Positions 18,881-24,820 of a DNA stretch of 24,820 nucleotides are shown here, piece after piece. The translations under genes were made by a program, and so were the position numbers. Every line of letters begins with the position of its first letter. Position 1 is the stretch's first letter. The notes under the pieces were generated by a model, which searched no databases, was not told where the DNA came from, and worked only from the letters and a program-made list of their open reading frames with translations. Origin of the DNA: Isohypsibius dastychi (lineage: Eukaryota; Tardigrada; Eutardigrada; Parachela; Isohypsibiidae); NCBI GenBank assembly GCA_034696485.1, contig JAQIWT010000287.1, positions 1 to 24,820 of the forward strand, written 5' to 3'.

Positions 18881-19033
18881 CAGAAAATTAAGGTACTAAT
18901 GAAGGTAACCCTTTTTCAGTATTCAATTCACTCACTCACGCACACAGGCAAACAAGAAAAGCGAGACGAGATCGTTCATTCTTGTGAAAAATACTTTGCA
19001 GTCAAGATAGTCAAGGATCATCTGGCCTTTTTT

Positions 19034-19057
19034 GTCCCCGCCCCCAAGGGCGGGGAC
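19034..19057. repeat. Perfect GC-rich inverted repeat
   Basis: GTCCCCGCCC, loop CCAA, GGGCGGGGAC: a 10-bp perfect stem with a 4-nt loop. It lies about 155 bp upstream (minus-strand sense) of the first recognisable exon of the minus-strand cysteine-rich gene. It could be a regulatory GC-box pair or a transposon end. Confidence 0.7.
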
Positions 19058-19237
19058 TTAACAGCGCTATAAGTTACACTTAGCACCCTAAAAGTTACAA
19101 CATGAAAGTATGGAAAAGTCTATCTGGTCTCTATCGAAAGATCAAGGAAGCGTGCCGCCGCCTCTGCAAATTTGCACTTCATTGGATCGCGATTCAAAAG
19201 TCTCCCTGTTCCCCGTTACTTCAAATCCGCACATGTG

Positions 19238-19284
19238 ACGTCACCCTCCACTCATGGATTAATTATATGAGTGGCGCGTGACGT
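19238..19284. repeat. Imperfect 47-bp palindrome with CRE-like ends
   Basis: ACGTCAC, a CCT/CGC mismatch, and CCACTCAT pair with ATGAGTGG and GTGACGT: 7 + 8 bp of stem, with an 11-base loop (19256-19266). The left end overlaps a full TGACGTCA (CRE-type bZIP site), and the right end has TGACGT followed by A. Position between two divergent genes fits a shared promoter element, but it could be a small MITE relic. Confidence 0.6.
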
Positions 19285-19532
19285 AACCCTGCGATTTAAT
19301 TAATTTGATTTATAAACCTCATGGTCAGCGAGTGGTCAGCGGCTTCCTCCTTCGGGGTGCGGAAGTAATTCTGTGGGGCAATTTACTGGGAGGGATTTTC
19401 AACCGGAATTTGTGATCGCAGATAACCGATTTGTTCCCGAATAACTGAATTCGGCGTTGTAAACTTTCAAGTTTCGTTCGAGCGTGTTTTTTGTTTCCCG
19501 TAAAACGGTTTGCGAAGCGTGCGGGGACACTT

Positions 19533-19565
19533 ATATTCAGGGTACCCTTTAGGGTTCCTGAATAT
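19533..19565. repeat. Hairpin, 9 + 4 bp stem
   Basis: ATATTCAGG pairs with CCTGAATAT, and inside it ACCC pairs with GGGT around a TTTA loop, with a small bulge (GT opposite T). It is seen directly; no function is assigned. Confidence 0.55.
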
Positions 19566-19978
19566 CAAAACCCCCAAGGTTTTTGTCGGTATATTTGAAT
19601 TGAACGCTGTTCCACCGCACGGCGTAAAGTGATCGGTTTTTCTTTCATTTAACCTTCGAATGATCTCATCCAAAATGAGATTTATTGACATGTCGCAAAA
19701 ACTTGTTTTGAGGCATAAAAATGAAAGAATATGTTCTGCGCCGAATCGTTCCTGGCCATCGGGCTCAATAAGGAGAATGTCAAGAATCACTCGCCATTAT
19801 AGCTGATAAAAAAATACAGAATTCATCAAACTGTTTTGAAATATAAAGGAATATAAAGCGGACAGCGTCATCAACTTTGTGATTGTGTCATATTTCCCCT
19901 CGAGCTTAACAAACCACCTTAATTAAAAGCAGGGTTATTTCAGACTTTACCGCTTGGATCCAAGCTTCACATTTTCAG

Positions 19979-20593
19979 AATTAAAGTCGTCGTAGCACTC
20001 GTCTTTTTTGCTTGTATCGGTAAGTAACCACCTGACGGAGTGTGACCTTTTATAACTCTGTTCTTTCTCCTTTGCAGCTGCTTGCGTGGCCGTATTTTGT
20101 GTGATATTTTCAAGGATGGCAGAAAGTGCGGCTTTTGGAGGAGATGGTGCTGGTCATCTCTGTATGAAACCGACCCGGAAGGCTCACCATGGCGCTACAC
20201 AAACACAGTCAAAGATGGGCGGTCTGCACGGAGAATAAAGACTGCAGTTGGTCAATGCCATGTGGAAACAACAACACGCATACTGGTGAAGACACCGCTC
20301 AGCCGACTGATGATGAGCAGAGATGTCCCATGTTCAAAGATGGCAACAAATGTGGCTGCTACAAGGGTTCATGTTGGGCGTACTTGAAGGATACCGACAA
20401 AGATGGTGATCCGTGGTGCTACACTCAGACCGAGGGAATCCCTAAAGGAAAGGGTAGATTTGCCACTTGCCAAGGTGACCGCGATTGCACATGGAACATG
20501 GAGTGTGGAAACAACTTGACTCCTAATGGAGATCATGCTTGGAGCCCGACTGATGTTGGAAAGATGACGAGAATTCTAGGGATGGGTTATTAA
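19979..20593 (+). pseudogene. Cysteine-rich two-repeat secreted-type protein
   Basis: Exon 1 (about 19979-20021) encodes a hydrophobic signal-like stretch, KVVVALVFFACI, ending at a CG/GTAAGT donor. A 56-bp intron ends with CTCCTTTGCAG at 20077. Exon 2 first reads AACVA, completing a signal peptide, then shifts frame into module 1: LCDIFKDGRKCGFWRRWCW ... PWRYTNTV. A second shift gives AVCTENKDCSWSMPCGNN. Module 2 is intact: CPMFKDGNKCGCYKGSCWAY ... DPWCYTQTEG ... FATCQGDRDCTWNMECGNN, and the frame ends at 20593. No ATG precedes the signal stretch in frame; the codon where it is expected is TTC, inside a TTTTCAG that could be a splice acceptor. Two frameshifts and the missing start suggest a decayed gene, though an upstream exon and sequencing errors are possible. 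Confidence 0.72.
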
Positions 20594-22045
20594 ACTTTAT
20601 TTGTTTGTGAATCTTAATTGGATTTGTATCTTAAAAACGCTCTTTTTGCGATGATTGTCGCTGTTCAAAACTAACCACCAATTTAAGTGTTGATACTTCC
20701 GACTTCTGTCAGAATATGTTTAGTCTTCTCACAGAAAGTTTTGTTACTTCCAGAAAAAAAACTGGCGCAGCAATTTGAGTTTTGGAAACTCTTTGAGGTA
20801 AGATCACCTGCCGAAAAAATCTGGCTGCAATTGCTTAGCATTAGTTACGAAGTTTGAAGCAAAATAAACATTTAAATCCCCTTAGAAAATTTGTGTCATC
20901 ATATCAAGCTCATGAGTGCTTTCAGAAGAGAGTCTCCCAATTAGACTCATTCAATAGCTTGCCGCCACTGAACCGCTTTTTTGTTTGAAAAACCGAAAAC
21001 AATTAGTGTACGTTTTTTCGACGTAGGAAATATCAATGATCTCCATATTTTCAAGAATTGAAATCAACCAACGAAGAATTTCAGAACCAGAAATCTTGAA
21101 CCAGAAGAATTTAAGAACTCACAGTGCATGATGGTTTCTCCCTGTTTGGCAGAAGTTTCCGTTTCTGGCAGAAGTAGGGAAGTTGTGGGTGGCTGGTGCT
21201 TGATTGATACTATGCATTTAATTAGCGTTGAGGCCGAAACTGTACAGGGGTTCGACTTCAACAGTTTTCTTTAACTCGGGGCTCAAAAAACCCGTTTTCT
21301 TGAACAATGTAACTTGGGCACTTTTTGTGAACTACAATATGAGGAAAAATGGCCCATTGGTTCAGATAACTAACGCTGGCATAGAGTGCAATATGTAGAA
21401 CGAGCAGTACAGTTCGGAATTTCTATTATTTTCCATTTAGAAAAGGGTGACTCCAATCGATAGTGCAACTAATCGCATGCGTATATCTTATATTAAAATT
21501 ATGTATTTTTGAGTAGCTTTAGTAAAAGTGGTCAGCTGGCAGCGCGAACTGGGCTTTGCTCAACGAGGCTGTGGAGGCCTGGCTCATGAAACAATGCGGC
21601 GCAATCGCCCGGAAGCGCCGATAGGAGTGAAGAGGTTCATTCAGTCCACAAAAGTAAACAGATGAAGCTCGATATGATTATCACTCTTCTTTGTTCTTCA
21701 TTTCATGACGCTGGCAAGCGCGAACATACAAGAACAAACAACAATGGTCAGGATGACAGTGATGACAATCTCACTGGCGCGAGTGTTTGTGCTAGCCTCT
21801 TTACTTGAGCTAAGTTTCTGGTAAAGTTTTACAAGTTTTCGCCATACGGATTTAGGAATACGAGTTTTGTGAAGCGGATCAGGCCGACGGCTGGGCTCAG
21901 GAGAACGGGGTTTGCAAACCTTGATGTGAACCTTGATCGTTTCACAAAAACGAGGTTTGTGAACACCGGGTTCAAGAAAACGATAGCAGTCGACGTATTG
22001 GCGACGCGGGTGGAATCGGCGGTGACTCCGCTAGACGATGGCGAA
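20594..22045. other. No supported gene
   Basis: Only short frames are present. One small plus-strand frame at 21662-21811 starts MKLDMIITLLCSSF, which looks slightly signal-like, and continues with polar residues; I do not call it a gene. A cluster of palindromic pieces sits at about 21850-21985, including the perfect 12-mer GGTTTGCAAACC at 21909-21920 and repeated CGAG-TTTGTGAA-like units in both orientations. Confidence 0.35.
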
Positions 22046-22054
22046 TAGAGGGGC
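22046..22054. repeat. Left 9-bp target-site duplication of the foldback element
   Basis: TAGAGGGGC lies immediately left of the terminal inverted repeat. Its partner TAGGGGGGC at 22790-22798 lies immediately right, with 8 of 9 bases identical. Confidence 0.6.
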
Positions 22055-22070
22055 GGCTAGTGCTTTAACA

Positions 22071-22176
22071 CTGAACTCTGAAGTCTGAAGTCTGAGTCTG
22101 AACTCTGAGTCAGAACTCTGAACTCTGAATCTGAACGCTGAAGTCTGAGTCTGAACTCTGAACTCTGAAGTCTGAA
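22071..22176 (+). repeat. Tandem (N)TCTGAA/G minisatellite, left arm
   Basis: About 15 units of the 6-7-bp family CTCTGAA, GTCTGAA and GTCTGAG, with minor variants such as CGCTGAA and CAGAACT. It forms the left arm of the foldback element. Confidence 0.85.
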
Positions 22177-22202
22177 TCCAAGATCAAACACATCAAAAAA
22201 AA

Positions 22203-22215
22203 GGGGGGGGGGGGG
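22203..22215. repeat. Run of 13 G after a run of A
   Basis: An A run (22194-22202) is followed by 13 consecutive G. Homopolymers like this are prone to assembly error but could also form a G-rich structure in the element core. Confidence 0.8.
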
Positions 22216-22656
22216 AATTCAAAGATTTTCTACAGTGGCCAATCTCTTACGCGAGTGACAGCATTTCGACCGCTTGTTCCAAAGGTCGAGGGTATGGCAT
22301 TTCAACCAAGCCGAGTCGATGGGCTTAGGTCATCATCATTTGGTGAGTAGTTTTACTCAATGCGCGGTACTAGGTATACTCAGTCTCTTTCTTGATTCCC
22401 CCTAAGGAACCAATTTGTCATCCATGCTTTTATTTCATCGTTTGAAATTAATCGATGATTGTCAAGGGAGCCCTTCATTCCACACGATTTCATTTGAAGC
22501 GGAAATATAACTTCCTCGTTTCTTATATTCCAATCAACTTTCAAATCTGAATAATGAATTCAGATCCCGCATAAAAATCTCATCACACAGAACGATGAGA
22601 ATCACAGATTAGTGAAAACAATAGCTTTTTATTAGCGTGAAAATTATGACTTTAAA

Positions 22657-22774
22657 TTCAGATTCAGATTTCAGAGTTCAGACTCAGAGTTCAGCGTTCA
22701 GACTCAGAGTCCAGACTCAGAGTTCAGACTCAGAGTTCAGCGTTCAGACTCAGAGTTCAGACTCAGACTTCAGT
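22657..22774 (-). repeat. Tandem minisatellite, right arm (inverted)
   Basis: Units TTCAGA, CTCAGAG and TTCAGAC, the reverse complement of the left-arm family, are repeated about 17 times. They form the right arm of the foldback element. Confidence 0.85.
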
Positions 22775-22789
22775 GTTAAAGCGCTAGCC

Positions 22790-22798
22790 TAGGGGGGC
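22790..22798. repeat. Right 9-bp target-site duplication
   Basis: TAGGGGGGC directly abuts the right terminal inverted repeat and matches TAGAGGGGC on the left at 8 of 9 positions. Confidence 0.6.
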
Positions 22799-24820
22799 TC
22801 CGTAGTCGTGATTGTTGGATGCGCATGCTGACCGCTGGGCGTGGGCGTAACGGATCTAAGGTTTGGATAGGCTGTTTGACCGCTTAATGATTTGGATGCA
22901 GGGTTTGGGAGGAAGAGGTTGCGGAACTTTAAGGTTTAAATTCGTATTGGTGAAGGAATATTCTCGAAAAAGCCATCCTTTTATGGCTGAAACTCAACGA
23001 ATCAACCATCGGGCAGCTTCTTTCGGCACGTGATCTTACTCGTGCGTGTCGGCCAGTATAAAATGACTTTTCAAAAAATTGTGTTTTCCCACAGTACGAA
23101 CTAAGCCATTTACTGTAAAATAGTCATGGAATTTTCTCCTCGCTACGTCCTGTATGATCCAATCAAATTACCATTCTTATCAAAATGCATCTGGTAATAT
23201 ACCGCTTGTTAGAACGAATAGAGTTTTACTAGGGAGCGTAGGGAAGATTGTCATATCAATAAAAGTGTCCATGCTATGTGTTTTAAGAGTATGTTATTAG
23301 CGGTGATACGGCCTAGAAGTCAGGAGTCATACTAATCAGAGGAATGAGAAGATATGGTCAGAGGAATATATCTTTAAGGAAGATGAGATAACGTTTCACG
23401 ACAAGATATGTGCGAGCAGGGAAAAACAAGAATTTCTGTAGCCAGCCCACGATCCTTGGAGTTCTGTCGGCATATAGTATTCACTGTAACAAATGAGACT
23501 GCTTGAATGTGAAGTTGTAGAAAACATACAAAAAGAATCCCATGGTTCTTCCAATGAGAAAAGCAATTGCATCATGCGTTAAAAGCGAGGTTGAAGCTGA
23601 ACCAAACATCTACCAGTACAAAGATTTTCAAAACTAAACATCAACAACGAAAGTCCACGAGGGTTGCTCTTTCAGGAAAACGCAGGTGACTTACATTCTA
23701 AGCGGCTAAGGAAAGGGTAATTATTGATAAGCTACTGTTTAATTTTGCATTTGGGACAGGAATTTTGAATGAGTCAAACTATCTTCATGTTCACTAACCA
23801 GAAAATTAAACTAACTTCACCGAATAATGAAATTGTTTCCATCTGTTTGAAGCGAGAACCAGGGAGAACTCATTTTCAACATACCACAGTGACCTTCAGC
23901 CTCGCCCGCTTGTCCAAACAATAGAAATGATGGTACGCCAACAGCGATTCAACAACTGCCGTGATAAGTCTTTGTTAAGTTCCATTCTCCTTCACTACAT
24001 GCAGTTTGCACTTCTAAGCAAGCAAACATTCCCGGCGTAAACATCATGTGATCAGCTCCGTCATCTTCACCGGAATGCCTGGAGTTTTCTCTTAACCCAA
24101 TGTATGAACTGATGAAGTTATCATAAAAACATTCATAACCCTCTATTCTTCATTCGAATTCGATTGTACGTAATAGCAGCGATGGAAATTCACCAACTGC
24201 AATTTTTTTATTTTTCGCGAGAACTAGGCTATGGTGAATGGCATCAATACAAAAAGTTCGAAAGTAAGATGTCAATTGAAGCACTGCAGTGTTTAATTAC
24301 TTGTCCAAATTAATCTGTTCATTCTCTATCTAATAATCCATCCAAGTGAATCCAGATATATCCAAAGATTATACCCATGGTGGGCGTCCAAAACCAGATC
24401 TCCAAATCTAGTGTTAGGAGAGAATCACGTCACGTAACATGGCACAGCATCCAAAGTTGCACTGGGGGTTCGCCGATTATTGAGTTCTGCACGGTATTTT
24501 TTGGTGGGTATTCGGTTAGTTTTTCGTTTGTAGAAGAGTTTTTCATATAGACCTCTCTGATATACGGTTTGTTGTGGTTTGATTAATTGTTGTTGTTTGA
24601 CTTGCGCTGCGTTCCCCGTGTTGATTCATCGTTGAATACCGTAATTTCATTGCTTTTCTTCCTGCCTTTTCTTCTAAAAACTCCTGCCCCACGTTCCCAC
24701 AGAAGAAAAAGTTCAGAGAAATCACTCTGAATTATTGGGATGCAGAAAAACAGCCGTTGTCGACTTGTTGTCGCTGAGGAATGAGGAGAAATATGGAAGC
24801 GTGCTTTTCAAGAGTCAGGA
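22799..24820. other. No supported gene
   Basis: About 2 kb with no frame above 60 codons of any character. The one minus-strand frame of 60 codons (24543-24725) is polar and unrecognised. No transposon ends, tandem arrays or RNA genes were seen. It may hold introns or the flank of a gene outside the window. Confidence 0.45.

Larger units (their letters stand above)
18881..19978. other. Intergenic region between the head-to-head cysteine-rich genes
   Basis: It probably holds promoters and first exons of both copies. It contains three inverted repeats (19034-19057, 19238-19284, 19533-19565), a CRE-like TGACGTCA at 19236-19243 and a TATA-like TTTATAAA near 19310-19317. A minus-strand frame at 19467-19790 (107 codons) overlaps the third hairpin and is not recognised. 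No signal-peptide exon for the minus-strand gene could be fixed. Confidence 0.4.
22055..22789. mobile_element. Foldback/MITE-like element with minisatellite arms
   Basis: The ends are inverted copies of each other: GGCTAGTGCTTTAACACTGA on the left and the reverse complement of GGCTAGCGCTTTAACACTGA on the right, one mismatch in 20. Each terminus continues into an arm of tandem 6-7-bp units (variants of CTCTGAA, GTCTGAA and GTCTGAG), about 120-130 bp on each side and in opposite orientation. The core of about 480 bp has no coding capacity. Flanking 9-bp direct repeats suggest insertion by a transposase that makes a 9-bp staggered cut, as Mutator-like enzymes do; that superfamily is inference. 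The element is non-autonomous. Confidence 0.75.

Noticed and set aside
19467-19790. Minus-strand frame of 107 codons
   Set aside because: No recognisable domain. It overlaps a strong hairpin and no splice or start context supports it.
21293-21982. 13-bp inverted match CGTTTTCTTGAAC / GTTCAAGAAAACG, 690 bp apart
   Set aside because: Several matches of this length are expected by chance in a window of this size, and the match does not extend.
22203-22215. Poly-G run as a possible G-quadruplex or origin
   Set aside because: A single homopolymer next to poly-A is more easily explained by slippage or assembly error.
1-24820. CRISPR arrays, prokaryotic operons, tRNA or rRNA genes
   Set aside because: None seen. 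The only regular repeats are the foldback arms, which are contiguous satellite units without spacers.

Overview
The window reads as eukaryotic, gene-poor and transposon-rich. Several credible junctions carry GT donors and AG acceptors with short introns (about 56 to 105 bp), and the retroelement and Helitron types fit a small-intron invertebrate. A nematode is my best guess; another ecdysozoan such as a tardigrade cannot be excluded. No bacterial-style operons, rRNA or tRNA genes were seen, and no gene in the window looks fully intact.

Layout. Bases 490-2256 (minus) hold degenerate open segments that look like retroviral-type envelope remnants. Bases 2980-8610 (minus) hold a nearly full-length but broken Ty3/gypsy-type LTR retroelement, read right to left as a possible multi-exon leader, gag capsid, an RG/N-rich nucleocapsid-like segment, aspartic protease, linker, reverse transcriptase, RNase H, integrase and a GPY/F-type C-terminus. 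It has several frameshifts and stops and a mutated RT active site. Bases 9640-10790 (plus) hold a decayed, intron-containing protein kinase, possibly CDC7-like. Bases 11570-11870 (plus) hold a second, unrelated RT fragment. Bases 13515-17475 (minus) hold a decayed autonomous Helitron (HUH Rep plus PIF1-type helicase). Bases 18394-18880 (minus) and 19979-20593 (plus) are two head-to-head copies of a repeat-containing, cysteine-rich and probably secreted protein gene, both damaged. Bases 22046-22798 are a foldback or MITE-like element with minisatellite arms and flanking 9-bp direct repeats.

How the parts relate. The gag-pol-env segments are parts of one or two retroelements, and the Helitron segments are parts of one rolling-circle transposon. 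The cysteine-rich pair is a local duplication in inverted orientation. The remaining DNA (2301-2979, 8611-9640, 10800-11570, 11876-13480, 17480-18390, 18881-19978, 20594-22045, 22799-24820) contains no gene I can defend.

I did not find a convincing new defence, toxin or biosynthetic system. The most distinctive structure is the 735-bp foldback element at 22055-22789. Next are the cysteine-rich duplicated pair and the in-frame loss of the P-loop region in the Helitron.
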